Shown: positions 45,377 to 55,375, numbered from the stretch's first letter. The stretch: DNA of 64,000 nt from Fibrobacter sp. UWB2 (GCF_002210425.1 NZ_MWQK01000003.1:310001-374000); one strand, 5' to 3'. The notes: generated by a model not told the origin, from the sequence alone. Numbers and translations: made by a program.

Positions 45377-45401
45377 CAGGTAAAATAACTTATTTTACCT
45401 G
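45377..45401. promoter_or_regulatory. Perfect 10-bp inverted repeat between brxL and the accessory genes
   Basis: CAGGTAAAAT and ATTTTACCTG enclose AACTT, immediately upstream of the promoter candidate. No T-run follows, so an operator or activator site fits better than a terminator; a brxL terminator without U-tract cannot be excluded. Confidence 0.45.
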
Positions 45402-45433
45402 CATTTGCTACAAAGTAAGAAAAGAATAACTTT

Positions 45434-47488
45434 TTACTCCACGCCCAGAGCCTTAAACACGGCATCTTCGGCGGAGTTATAGAAAATGAGGTTGAAACTT
45501 CCGATGAGTTCAGACGGCACGCTTCCCAAGTCGGGTGCAGATGTAATTGGCAGCAGCACTTTTTTCGCTCCGCTGTCAAGGCATACCTGCAAGGCGTTCG
45601 CCAAGTTTTCAACTTTCATCAATGTACCGCTCATGCTGATGTCGCCAAGTACAGCGAGCAACCCCAGAGTCGGCTTATCCAAGGCAATGGAGCAGAGCGC
45701 AACCAATGACGGCAAAGCCAAAGTTGCCGTCATGCCGATACCCTGCAAATCTTGATAGTTGATAATGTAGTCCTTGGTCGTCGTGCTGATGGAACCGCTT
45801 ATGCGATTTCCGTTAGCCTTCAAGAAATTGAAAGCCGCAGCCGACGATTCCTTGGCATCGCGATCGTTTCCAAGTCCTGTGCGGTCGAATTTTCCATTGC
45901 CGGGAAGCATCTGGCTTTCCAGGCGGAATACGCCAATCATTCCGGACTTTCCCGGGCTTATGGTATAGACCTGCCCTGGGCTGCATACGCCATCGGGAAT
46001 GAGCTTGCCTCCGCCCTGTTCCGGGACTGAGACGTAATGCTCTTCAAATGTTTCGTTGTCGATGTACGAGAAATTCACGTCATAGAATTCCATGCCGCCC
46101 AATTTCTTGAGTTGTTCCTTGACGCGCCTACGCATTTCCAACGCGAACCTGAGAATTTCTTCGACATCGCTCTTTTCAAATTCGCCGTTCGGATAAACTA
46201 GCTTTATCAAGCCATCAACGGTTCTGCGGACAGCGATAGTATCGCGCTGGTTCAGATTTTTGCCTAGATGGAAATAACGGTCCAATGCATCGCCGTATTG
46301 TTCCTTGCGCAATTCACGCACAAATGCGGCGAGATAATCGGTAATAAAGCCGTAATCGCCAGTAAAATGCTCTGGACGGAACTTCGGAATTTCCCAGCCA
46401 GGAATATAACAGTGTATTCTGTCGAGGAATGCCGTATCTGTTCCCATTTCAGGTGGGAACGGATCGAACAGGCTCGATGTTTTCAGCAACACATCGACGC
46501 TTTGGTTGATGTTTCCCACAAACACCATGGACGCACTCGCAGCCTTTTCTTCCTTGCCGCGAGCGAAAGAACCCGATGCCATGTAGTCTTTCATTATCTG
46601 GACGCCGTCTTTATCCTTGAAGTTGATTCCGGCAACTTCATCAAAGGCGACGCAATCCCACAAGCCGACAAGCCCTACCGTCTTTCGGCCCATGTTGTAG
46701 AACAAATTTGCGACAGTCGTCTGGCCGCCAGAAACAAGAATACTGTTCGGCGAAATTTCTTTGTAGATATGGCTCTTGCCTGTGCTTCGCGGGCCCAATT
46801 CGCAAAGGTTGTAGTTGTTTTCGACAAGCGGAATCATTCGCGCCATCAGGAGCCACTTTTCACGCGGTTTCAATGAATCGGGTTCCATTCCGGTAGAACG
46901 GAGCATTACGTCTATCCACTCTTCCTTGGTAAACGCCTTGCGGCCGTTCTTGAGTTCGCCTATATCGACGCTCGGCATCTGGATAGGAGTCAGTTTACGG
47001 ACATGAATGGGCGATTCTCCACGTTCTTCTTCAATAAATTCGTATTCAAGCTGGACAATGCACCAGATACCTCCGCAAAGCAGGCGGTCGTACTTTTGCG
47101 GATATTCGTCCGGCATTATGATGTCGCGCAATCCGAGGTTCGAAAATTCGGAATGGTAGCGGTCATCACGAGTATTCAACGCGACAGAAATCTTGTCGAT
47201 GACGGTGTAGGACCCCTTTGTACGGAGAAGGGAAAGAATCTTCTGCGATTCGTCGGGACGAACAAAATTATCGGAGAGGATTTTCTTGACCTGCTGCACG
47301 CCCTGTTCAATCACCGATTCGTCATCGGAACTGCAGTACTGGCCCAGAAGAAATTCCAGCACGTAAACCGGAACGTTCGCACCTTCCTTTATTTTTTTTG
47401 TCAGGTCCTTGCGGACAATCTTCCCTGCGAAATTCTCGCGGAGTTTCGCCTTTATGGTTTCACGTTCGTCATTCATTTCGTTTTCCAT
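45434..47488 (-). CDS. brxL: BREX AAA+ protein BrxL (Lon-related)
   Basis: The 684-residue BrxL is a AAA+ ATPase with a Lon-like C-terminal domain, the effector that closes BREX type 1 operons. The Walker A motif is GPRSTGKS (232-239) and Walker B is CVAFDE (279-284), followed by the NINQS segment and an arginine-rich region around 340-380. The Lon-like region has DISMSGTLMKVENLANALQ near the end (about 610-630). I do not see a clear Ser of a Ser-Lys pair in GIGMTATLALP, in line with reports that BrxL acts as a DNA-binding AAA+ machine without protease activity. The start is 11 bases after the pglZ stop. Confidence 0.95.
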   Translation of the reverse strand: MENEMNDERETIKAKLRENFAGKIVRKDLTKKIKEGANVPVYVLEFLLGQYCSSDDESVIEQGVQQVKKILSDNFVRPDESQKILSLLRTKGSYTVIDKISVALNTRDDRYHSEFSNLGLRDIIMPDEYPQKYDRLLCGGIWCIVQLEYEFIEEERGESPIHVRKLTPIQMPSVDIGELKNGRKAFTKEEWIDVMLRSTGMEPDSLKPREKWLLMARMIPLVENNYNLCELGPRSTGKSHIYKEISPNSILVSGGQTTVANLFYNMGRKTVGLVGLWDCVAFDEVAGINFKDKDGVQIMKDYMASGSFARGKEEKAASASMVFVGNINQSVDVLLKTSSLFDPFPPEMGTDTAFLDRIHCYIPGWEIPKFRPEHFTGDYGFITDYLAAFVRELRKEQYGDALDRYFHLGKNLNQRDTIAVRRTVDGLIKLVYPNGEFEKSDVEEILRFALEMRRRVKEQLKKLGGMEFYDVNFSYIDNETFEEHYVSVPEQGGGKLIPDGVCSPGQVYTISPGKSGMIGVFRLESQMLPGNGKFDRTGLGNDRDAKESSAAAFNFLKANGNRISGSISTTTKDYIINYQDLQGIGMTATLALPSLVALCSIALDKPTLGLLAVLGDISMSGTLMKVENLANALQVCLDSGAKKVLLPITSAPDLGSVPSELIGSFNLIFYNSAEDAVFKALGVE

Positions 47489-47499
47489 ACATCAGCCCG

Positions 47500-50091
47500 C
47501 TATGCAAAAAAGTTGAAGTCGTCCGTTGCAAAAGGAATGTCTATCTGGAATGAAATTTTATTGATTTCCAGTCCGCTATCGTCAGCAATGACCAAGTAAT
47601 AAACATCCGTATTGCTGTATTTCCCCTGCTTCAGGTTGAACCTAATCTTGAACGGTTTCTGCTTGTCTTCTTCGGTCTTCTTGTCTGCAATAATGCGTCT
47701 CGGCTCACAAATCTTGTTGCCGATTTCATCGGTAAAATACACTTGGTATTCGGCCTTCTCGCGATTATCCGAAACAAGCGTTTCCTGGAAGAAGTCCAGA
47801 TTGAAAATAAGGTTGCTCACCTTGCGGCCCGTGGAAAGCAATCCTATTGTCACGGGCTTTGTTTCGTACTTGGAGCGGTTCTGCAAGAGTTCCTTGTTGT
47901 CGCCACGGAGGAAATAGCATTCCACCACCGGCACGACCATTTCTTGCAGGCTTATGCCGCCATGGACAAAATTCCCGTCGTTGCCACGCATCTTGATTCG
48001 TGTATTTTCGCGCGGAGCAAACGCATCCATTTCATCGTTGTAAAGGAATTTCACCGGCATCAGGTATTCCGGCGTGGAACCCTTCTGCATAATGGCATAG
48101 CGGCGGCCATATTCAATATCTTGGGAACTGTCGGTGGTCTTGTCCACCTTTTCGTCTTCTGTCAGAGCGTCCCTTGTATAAAGGAAGCCGTGGTCCGCCG
48201 TGACATACACATTGGGCGCACGAAACATGTTAATTACACGCTTCATCAAGTCCATGATTTCGCGGACCGCAGTATCACAAGCCGTAAAGACATCGCCCTT
48301 ATGCCCCGCTTCGTCTATGGTATCGTGATAGATATACACGACATCCATGCCATTTAATCTCGGAGTCAATTCTTCGCGCTTTAGGCTCTTGAATTCACTA
48401 GCCTTGATAGCTACGCTCTTCGGGTTCGTCGCCTTCAAGACGGCTTCCCTGTTCCCGGCATCTGTCGCCATGCCGTCGGCAAGCACGACCAACCGCTCGG
48501 TCTTGTCGTTTCCCTTGAGTTCTACAGAAAGCTTTTTATGCGGGAGCAATGCCGCCATACCGAACTTGGTAATGGTCGGGAATACCGCCTGCATACTGTG
48601 CAATTTCACTTGGCACAGCGCCTCCTTTTTCAAGGATTCTTCGAGAGAAGTCGCAACACCGTAACGGAGCGCATCAGAAACAATCACAAACACGCGATTC
48701 TTTGCCGGGGCGACATAGCGGTCGTAAAAATCGCTCTGCCTTTCGATACCGTCAATGTAGCCAAGCTTTTGCAGCTGTTCCGCCGCAGAATTGCTCCAGT
48801 TAGTCCCCAGCTCACCCAGGAACCAGTTCTTGTACAAGTTTTCGACAAGTGTCGCGACACGCTTGAACAAGTCATCCAATTCAGCGTTATAGGAATATTT
48901 CGCATAACTCGCCATGAATTGGCGGTAACACGCATCCATCTTATAGTATTCACTGGTATAGGCCTCCCAGATGGCCTTGGGCTCTACGACATGGAAACCG
49001 TCCGAACAGTGCGCCATGTAAAAGTCCTGCATATTCGCCACCTGGAACAGAGCTTCGTACATCGGTTCCCACTCGTCAAACCAGGTCAGTGTCCGCCTGG
49101 CTTCTACCGTGCGCCGAATAAGTTCAGAATCAATGTTGCTGTCAGCAATATCAGCCATCAGCTTGCCGAGGACAACCTCGTTTACGCATGGGAGGCACTC
49201 GACACGTTGCAAATCATTTATATCGAGTTTTCGGAGAACTTCGGTAAGTTGGACATCTTTTTCTATCTCGAAAGCGATATCCTTTAATGAATCGACATCG
49301 TCCGAATGCATCCATTCCGTCACAATCTCGTGGCAGAGCTGCTGGTGCGCCTCCGAAATATACTGCTCCAGCCCGGCCATATTTTCGGCCCTCAAAACGT
49401 GGCTTGCCGCAGTGAGCAACAGTTGCGTTGCCAGATGGCGTAAATCCATGTCCGTTTCGCCGTAGCCCGCACCATTTGCAATCCGCGCAAAGTCAGCTTC
49501 GGCACCAAACTTGACCAAATCCGCATAGAACGAATTGTTCTTGGTGTCAAGGCCCGCAATCAGGACCTTTCGGAAGATATTCTTGGCATTGCAGGAATCC
49601 ATATTGCCTAAAGCGGCTATAATGGCAAGGATAATCTGCCCCGGAGAATTGAGCTTGACCTTGAGCCTAGACACTCGCTCGCGGCGTTCCTTGGCGGCAA
49701 AGAACTTGCGGTAACGCTTGACGATTTCGCGCAAGTTCGGCGAATCTTCGATATGCAGCTCTTCCATCCATATCGAAACCATGTCCGCACGGAATTCTTC
49801 GCTATAAAGCTCCACATCCATGAGCCAGTTGTCATCCGGGCGTTCATATGCAATCGGATTGTACAGCAGGATATCGCCTTCCGTATCATCGACGGCAATA
49901 ATCTTCTTGACCTCGAAGTTGTTGCTGCCGGTAAGCTTGATTACGCGAACAGCATCCAGCGACAAGCCGTCAACATCATTTTCGAATTCACGGTCGGCAT
50001 CGTACCACACGACAATACGGCGGCGGTAAAATTCCGGCAGAGGCTGGGCGAACTTCTTCTTCAGTTCCTGTACAATCTGTTCAATATCCAT
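47500..50091 (-). CDS. pglZ: BREX protein PglZ (alkaline phosphatase superfamily)
   Basis: The 863-residue PglZ is a core BREX component with an alkaline-phosphatase-like fold. Characteristic blocks are VIVSDALRYGVATSLEE (about residue 480) and YIYHDTIDEAGHKGD, then VYVTADHGFLYTRDAL (about 640) with the metal-binding Asp-His. Length is typical for the type 1 form. PglZ is needed for both modification and restriction in studied systems, in complex with BrxB and others. Upstream on the same strand is the COG2865 gene with a 185-base gap, the only large gap in the operon; brxL follows. Confidence 0.94.
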   Translation of the reverse strand: MDIEQIVQELKKKFAQPLPEFYRRRIVVWYDADREFENDVDGLSLDAVRVIKLTGSNNFEVKKIIAVDDTEGDILLYNPIAYERPDDNWLMDVELYSEEFRADMVSIWMEELHIEDSPNLREIVKRYRKFFAAKERRERVSRLKVKLNSPGQIILAIIAALGNMDSCNAKNIFRKVLIAGLDTKNNSFYADLVKFGAEADFARIANGAGYGETDMDLRHLATQLLLTAASHVLRAENMAGLEQYISEAHQQLCHEIVTEWMHSDDVDSLKDIAFEIEKDVQLTEVLRKLDINDLQRVECLPCVNEVVLGKLMADIADSNIDSELIRRTVEARRTLTWFDEWEPMYEALFQVANMQDFYMAHCSDGFHVVEPKAIWEAYTSEYYKMDACYRQFMASYAKYSYNAELDDLFKRVATLVENLYKNWFLGELGTNWSNSAAEQLQKLGYIDGIERQSDFYDRYVAPAKNRVFVIVSDALRYGVATSLEESLKKEALCQVKLHSMQAVFPTITKFGMAALLPHKKLSVELKGNDKTERLVVLADGMATDAGNREAVLKATNPKSVAIKASEFKSLKREELTPRLNGMDVVYIYHDTIDEAGHKGDVFTACDTAVREIMDLMKRVINMFRAPNVYVTADHGFLYTRDALTEDEKVDKTTDSSQDIEYGRRYAIMQKGSTPEYLMPVKFLYNDEMDAFAPRENTRIKMRGNDGNFVHGGISLQEMVVPVVECYFLRGDNKELLQNRSKYETKPVTIGLLSTGRKVSNLIFNLDFFQETLVSDNREKAEYQVYFTDEIGNKICEPRRIIADKKTEEDKQKPFKIRFNLKQGKYSNTDVYYLVIADDSGLEINKISFQIDIPFATDDFNFFA

Positions 50092-50103
50092 ATTTAAACT
50101 CTA

Positions 50104-50275
50104 AATTTAACTTGGGACAAAACTTGGGACAAATCGGTCGAATTTAGCCTTCTATCAAATAACCATCAAATAAAAAAGTGCCGTTTTTATGCAAATTTCG
50201 CCGTTTTTCCATTTTCTTGAGCCTTTTTATCAAATAACCGTCAAATAAGATTAACTTGGGACACGACTTGGGACA
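50104..50275. repeat. Paired short repeats in the COG2865-pglZ gap
   Basis: Four TTGGGACA units lie in two tandem pairs of 12-base period (50110-50132 and 50253-50275). Two near-identical TATCAAATAACC-TCAAATAA runs lie at 50153-50172 and 50229-50247. The central part repeats GCCGTTTTT. Directly after the stop of the COG2865 gene, the frame continues as LSQVVSQVNLI before a second stop. Confidence 0.7.
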
Positions 50276-50276
50276 G

Positions 50277-51878
50277 CTACTTATCAACCTTTTCAAAGCG
50301 AGCCAGCAATTCATAAGTTGAGTCCTTCACTTTGTACTGTTGATATCGGCTATTCGGCTTATCAGGAATAGTCATTTCAATCAAGCCCAAAGAGAGTAGC
50401 GGAGAAAGCAGTTTTTTTCTAAAACGGCTTCTGTTGGATTCGTGAGCGGCATGCATCAAATTTGATATCGGCTGAGGCCCTTCCATGGCATAAATCACAT
50501 CAACCATACCAGCAATATCTTCTATGGAACCTTTATCACTCAAAATGTAATTTTTCAAGCACGTCTGCAAACGCTCGCGGGTAAAGCGATTCTTATCCAA
50601 CAGATAGGCCTTATAAAACTCCGGATGACACGGAATGTCTATCAAGAAATAGGAACGTTCCTCATCCGTTTCTATTTTGGCTTTTGCCGAACCATTAACA
50701 GACAAAACCTTCTGTATCGTAGGAATTCCCGTGGCACGCCCTTCTGTCAAATCCAGTTCCTTGAGGAATTCACCGAGTCTTCGATTTCGATACCTTCTGG
50801 ACCGGAGAACTTTGGCCTCAAGAATCGCTTCTTTTGAAATAGACCTATCCGGTCCAGAATGACTCAAAATACTGATTTTATCCGGCTCTATCGTAATTTC
50901 GACAGGTTCACGCTCTTGATAGTCTCGATGATAAAGAGCATTAACCACAGCTTCTTCCAAAGCCTGATAAGGATAATTAAAATACCGGAGAGAAAGTTCG
51001 CTATCTTTTTGTTTGACTACAGCCTCCTTGACCACATTTGTTTTGAGATAAGTCAAGGAGTCCTGAATCATCTTGGGTACAGGACCTTCAATCGGAGGGA
51101 GTTCAATGATAGTGTCGGGATCCTCTTCGCGACCATTAGGGAAAATCACTATTTCAACTCTTGAAACAGGGAAAAATTTCTGGGGGTTTTCACAAAACAT
51201 CATGGCCGCAACATTTTTGATGGTTCGATTTTCTACAGGGCCATCAAAAAGGTTCATCTGTTCCAGAACCTCATTCATTTTGGCAGATTCGAAAGTAGCA
51301 CCAAGTTTACTATTCACTTTGCGAAGATAGTCATATACAAGAACTGGCGAAATATCGGAAACAGTTATATTTGCATTACCCCGTTCGTCAAAGGGAATGC
51401 GACTGGCCATATCCCTTAGTTCTACTAGGACTTCACCTTTAGCCTCAATAGAACTTGTTCCTGTTCGAACATAAAATGCCTTTGGGCACCCTTTACTTAC
51501 AGTTACATTCGTAGGAATTTCATACGGCCTATTTGCTCCCGATGGCACCCATATTGCAAGAACATATTTATCATCAACTTCTTCAACAGAAATGCGAGGC
51601 AAATAATAGGGATTAAATTTATTATTATAACCAACCATTTCCTTTTGAATAGAGTCCAATCTATCCCCGGAAATGCCCAATACAGGTCTCTTTGCAACGC
51701 CATTTTCCTCTTCAACGCCGACCAATATATATCCACCGCCAAGATTATCCAAATCATTGGCAAAGGCGCAAATAGAATGATAAATTGTATCAGGATTCCA
51801 ACCCGCCTTAAATTCTACACGGGGGCCCTCAATTTTCCGACGGTTCAACAAATCTTCTACATCTATTGGTAATGCCAT
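50277..51878 (-). CDS. AlbA_2/COG2865-type regulator or ATPase inside BREX
   Basis: A 533-residue protein inserted between pglX and pglZ. The N-terminal AlbA_2 (Schlafen-like) domain shows the VEFKAGWN motif near residue 21 and GGGYILVGVEE. A GHKL ATPase-like block ALEEAVVNALYHRDYQ lies near 310 with the Asn of the N-box. The C-terminus is winged-helix-like (MEGPQPISNLMHAAHESNRS). Proteins of this kind (COG2865) are predicted transcriptional regulators and occur widely near defence genes. It begins 9 bases after the pglX stop, so it belongs to the operon. Its stop is followed in frame by LSQVVSQV, a repeat typical of the C-terminal tails of this family, which hints at a shortened tail. Confidence 0.9.
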   Translation of the reverse strand: MALPIDVEDLLNRRKIEGPRVEFKAGWNPDTIYHSICAFANDLDNLGGGYILVGVEEENGVAKRPVLGISGDRLDSIQKEMVGYNNKFNPYYLPRISVEEVDDKYVLAIWVPSGANRPYEIPTNVTVSKGCPKAFYVRTGTSSIEAKGEVLVELRDMASRIPFDERGNANITVSDISPVLVYDYLRKVNSKLGATFESAKMNEVLEQMNLFDGPVENRTIKNVAAMMFCENPQKFFPVSRVEIVIFPNGREEDPDTIIELPPIEGPVPKMIQDSLTYLKTNVVKEAVVKQKDSELSLRYFNYPYQALEEAVVNALYHRDYQEREPVEITIEPDKISILSHSGPDRSISKEAILEAKVLRSRRYRNRRLGEFLKELDLTEGRATGIPTIQKVLSVNGSAKAKIETDEERSYFLIDIPCHPEFYKAYLLDKNRFTRERLQTCLKNYILSDKGSIEDIAGMVDVIYAMEGPQPISNLMHAAHESNRSRFRKKLLSPLLSLGLIEMTIPDKPNSRYQQYKVKDSTYELLARFEKVDK

Positions 51879-51887
51879 ACAACAAAC

Positions 51888-54800
51888 CTACTTAATTTTG
51901 GCCAGAACGTCCTTGAACTTGGCGTAGTTTACCTTTACTCCGTCATCGAGGTCGATGGGTATCATCTGGTCGGCGAGGTGGTGGATTTTTTCTTCGTAGG
52001 TGTGGAGTTCTTCTTTTTGGCCTGTCAGCTTGGCAAGTTGCTTTTTGAGGCGCACCTGTTCGTTAGAACTGATGACCTCGTTCAGGCGGGAATTGATACC
52101 GTCGATAGCGGTATCGTAGCGGCTCTGCTGTTCGTGAACATAGTCGGTGCGGATACGGGCGATGGTATCGGGCCTGTAGCGGTGCATATACACAAGACAC
52201 TTGAAGCCGTTCTTTTTGCCGCTGTCGAACAGCCAGTAGATGGGGCGCTTGCCCGAACCCGTAACCTGGTAGGTGTTGCAGTGGTCCTTGAAAAAGTCGT
52301 CCAAAAAGTACTTGCGGATGATTTCACGGGAAGAACCCTTGCCGCCCAGAGCGTTCGCGATGAACTGCAAGTTGTCTTCTAGGGTAGATTCGCCATAGAC
52401 GACCTTGACGAATTCAATGAAACGACCGACGATATCGTCTTCGAAGTATTCGTCGTCGCAAATCGGGATGATGTTGTCTGCATCAGCCTCGAAGGTCTTG
52501 TACTTGGAGGCGTCCCAGTCGCCGCCGGCGTAGGCAAGGCCAGGAACGTCGAGGCTGTAGCGGCCGAACATGCAACCCACGGCATAGCTGATAAGGCTCT
52601 TGATGTCGCGTTCAAGGTCCGCCTTGCGGACGGTCACGTCCTTGTCTTCGACATCGGGGGTAAGCTCGTCTTGCAAGCCGTAGATGTCGATAAAGATGCG
52701 GTTGAGTTCTTCTTCGTTGGCCTTGAGCGTGTTGAAACGAGTTTCGCATTCCTGCGCCCAGCGGTCATAACAATCCGCAATTAAAGCAGAAGGTGTTGAA
52801 GGTAACAGCGGATGCTTCGCGAAGTCCCAAGAGGTTTCAAAGGAGTCCCAGTCTGTTTTACATATTTGTATATTATTTTCAACCAAATTATCAACATTCT
52901 CTTTCTCATTCTTGTTCAATATCATCGGGACCCGAGACATTGGGCCCTCATGATAATCTAGTGTTGGCGAAAGAATCAACAACATACAGTCAATAACTTT
53001 AGTATTCGTCAAACCAAGTAAATATTTCAGATTGTTCGGATCCTTTAAAAAGCAGACTGACCCCTTACTTTCAAATAAAAAACCTTGCGGACTATACCGC
53101 ATTGATAATGCTTGGCCACCAAGAGATGACCAAGTAATGCCTTCTTTAAAATAAAATTGTGGATTACGAATGACAGAGCCATTAAAACTTTTCATTTCAA
53201 GTCCGTCATTTGCCCAATTTGCCAAGTAGTTATTGTTTCCATACCATCGACGAAAACCACCTCCTTTATTGCAAGGAATCCACTTTGCCTTATCAGGATT
53301 TGGCTGATCTAACGAACTTTTCAATGAAATTTTTTTCCAATCAGGTTCAAACCATAGCCGCAAGAATCTTGGATTATTGCCTGTAGCAAAACCTTGTTTT
53401 GGATAACCATAATCACCTATTAGCAAATTATTAAAAGCCGATATAACTTTTTCAGAAGCCCAATATGCATATGGACTCCCTGGAATACGTGTGAAATTTT
53501 CTTGCTGAGCAACATACCGGCATTGACCAGACAAAAATAAATCTTCTTTACTCTGTTGCGAATTTGCATTTGTCAATCTCAAAAACAGAGCATTATAATT
53601 AGAACTTACACTTTTCTTCAAAACAAATGAAGTCGTTTGGACTACTTCACCACCAATTTCCTCAAAAGCTCGGACACCCAAATGAGCCATGTTTATAACA
53701 TTACAATTCGATAACAGTAATTCTCTTAATTTCTTGAAACTTCCCAAAAACATCCATTGGTGTTGCGTTATCATCGCTTGCAAACCATCTTTTTTCAATA
53801 AATGTCCGCATTGTTCAATGAATACAGAAAATAAATCCGTTTTACTATTAGGGAAATTTTGAATAACATAATCAACAAGTTTTCCGCAGCAATCGCTAAC
53901 GGCTCTATATGGCGGATTGGTCACAACCACATCGTATTTCTGCGCCATGGTCTGTGCAATCTGCACAAAGGGCAAAAGCGTGTTGATGGCAGGCAACTGG
54001 TAGATGCTCGCATCCGTTCTGATTTCTTCGAATCGGGCATAGAGAGCCTCAAAATCCACGTTGGTCACATTCAATATGGAACCGTATTCCTTGGCATCGT
54101 GCAACTCGCTTACCAAACGGTCCATCGCCTTCGTCAATTTTTCGTCGCCGTTCTCGAAATACTCCACCAGGTTACGGTCAAACCCGTTGCTCTCCATGAT
54201 AGAATAGATATGGGGCTGGATTCCGCGATTCAGGAACCGGCTATCGTATTGCCTTGCCTTCATCATCACGGCAAAGTAGGCCAGCTGTGCCGCACGGTCA
54301 TCGATATCCAAACCGTATAGGTTGTTCTTCACGATGCTTGCCACCGCATCGGTCGCCGTGTAGCCATACGCCATGTAAATCTGCACCAGCACATCGAACA
54401 TATAAACGACAATGTGGCCGCTTCCCTCGCAAGGGTCAATGCAGCGTAAATCCTGCGGCTTTATCTTCGCGTATTCTACGCGTATTTTTGCAAGTTCCTC
54501 CTTTACGGAATCTTCCTGTTCGGCCTCGTCCAGGTAATACTTCCACTTGGGCTTGAGCAAGTCCGCATGCTGGGGGTGACCTTCGAGCCACAGGCGGCCA
54601 AGGCTGTTTTCCACCATGTATCGAACAATCCAGTCCGGAGTAAACAGCTGCGTTGCCGCAGGTATTTTTTCCTTGGTAATCTTGATGTTGTCGTCAAGGT
54701 CCTTGAAAACTTTCGCCTTGGGTTCCGTGTTGTAATACTGGTAAAGCCAACCAATAATCTGCACGGCGTCTTTCCAGTCCTCTTCGGGAATATCGTTCAC

Positions 54801-55361
54801 GAGCCTGCCCACGGCACTGTTTGGCTCCAGCAGGTAATCCGGGAAAAGCAGTTCCGTGTAGTCCGCAATCCTCTGGAACATGCCCGGCAACAGCTTGTTC
54901 AGTGCGTTGCACTGCGTTATCACCAGGTACTTGAAGAGTTCGCCGTCCTGGTCGTTTTCCTTGAACGCATAGACCTTTTGCATGTCGAGCCCATCCATCT
55001 CCAAGTTGATGGCCTCGGCCATAATCTGCGGCTTGAAGGCCCCGGCATCGTCGCTGAACACGCGAACATGGCTCGGCAGATAGTCGTTCACCTCCATAAA
55101 GCGGAGCGCACAAAAGCGGTTGAACCAGGTGTAGGCCACTTCTTCTATCACCTGCTCAAAACTCTCGCTGCGGATTTTCTGAATCAAGGCAGAACGCTGC
55201 TGTTTTTCGACATTCGTAAGCACGCGCCCATTCACCGTACTCGCGTTCGGGTCGCCCACGGAACCTTTCTCGATGCCATACTGCAAAGCCTTCTGGCTCA
55301 CGCGTGCAATCAGTTCGTTACGAGCCCAAATAGCGTAATTCTTAATAGCGTTCTTGTCCAT
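51888..55361 (-). CDS. pglX: BREX type 1 adenine methyltransferase PglX
   Basis: The 1,157-residue PglX methylates host DNA at a non-palindromic site and so marks self in BREX type 1. The SAM motif is DPCEGSGH (about residue 310) and the catalytic motif is NPPY (about residue 480) within VVVTNPPYRAVSDCC. The region from about 490 to 850 is encoded by markedly AT-rich DNA compared with the flanking parts, and probably holds the target-recognition domain; the C-terminal helical part is again GC-rich. It starts 14 bases after the brxC stop. The protein looks complete. The target site cannot be read from the sequence. Confidence 0.95.
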   Translation of the reverse strand: MDKNAIKNYAIWARNELIARVSQKALQYGIEKGSVGDPNASTVNGRVLTNVEKQQRSALIQKIRSESFEQVIEEVAYTWFNRFCALRFMEVNDYLPSHVRVFSDDAGAFKPQIMAEAINLEMDGLDMQKVYAFKENDQDGELFKYLVITQCNALNKLLPGMFQRIADYTELLFPDYLLEPNSAVGRLVNDIPEEDWKDAVQIIGWLYQYYNTEPKAKVFKDLDDNIKITKEKIPAATQLFTPDWIVRYMVENSLGRLWLEGHPQHADLLKPKWKYYLDEAEQEDSVKEELAKIRVEYAKIKPQDLRCIDPCEGSGHIVVYMFDVLVQIYMAYGYTATDAVASIVKNNLYGLDIDDRAAQLAYFAVMMKARQYDSRFLNRGIQPHIYSIMESNGFDRNLVEYFENGDEKLTKAMDRLVSELHDAKEYGSILNVTNVDFEALYARFEEIRTDASIYQLPAINTLLPFVQIAQTMAQKYDVVVTNPPYRAVSDCCGKLVDYVIQNFPNSKTDLFSVFIEQCGHLLKKDGLQAMITQHQWMFLGSFKKLRELLLSNCNVINMAHLGVRAFEEIGGEVVQTTSFVLKKSVSSNYNALFLRLTNANSQQSKEDLFLSGQCRYVAQQENFTRIPGSPYAYWASEKVISAFNNLLIGDYGYPKQGFATGNNPRFLRLWFEPDWKKISLKSSLDQPNPDKAKWIPCNKGGGFRRWYGNNNYLANWANDGLEMKSFNGSVIRNPQFYFKEGITWSSLGGQALSMRYSPQGFLFESKGSVCFLKDPNNLKYLLGLTNTKVIDCMLLILSPTLDYHEGPMSRVPMILNKNEKENVDNLVENNIQICKTDWDSFETSWDFAKHPLLPSTPSALIADCYDRWAQECETRFNTLKANEEELNRIFIDIYGLQDELTPDVEDKDVTVRKADLERDIKSLISYAVGCMFGRYSLDVPGLAYAGGDWDASKYKTFEADADNIIPICDDEYFEDDIVGRFIEFVKVVYGESTLEDNLQFIANALGGKGSSREIIRKYFLDDFFKDHCNTYQVTGSGKRPIYWLFDSGKKNGFKCLVYMHRYRPDTIARIRTDYVHEQQSRYDTAIDGINSRLNEVISSNEQVRLKKQLAKLTGQKEELHTYEEKIHHLADQMIPIDLDDGVKVNYAKFKDVLAKIK

Positions 55362-55375
55362 AGTACAATCAAATC

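Noticed and set aside
50104-50275. CRISPR array
   Set aside because: The repeats are 8 to 20 bases, irregular in spacing and few; there is no cas gene. They do not meet the pattern of a CRISPR array.
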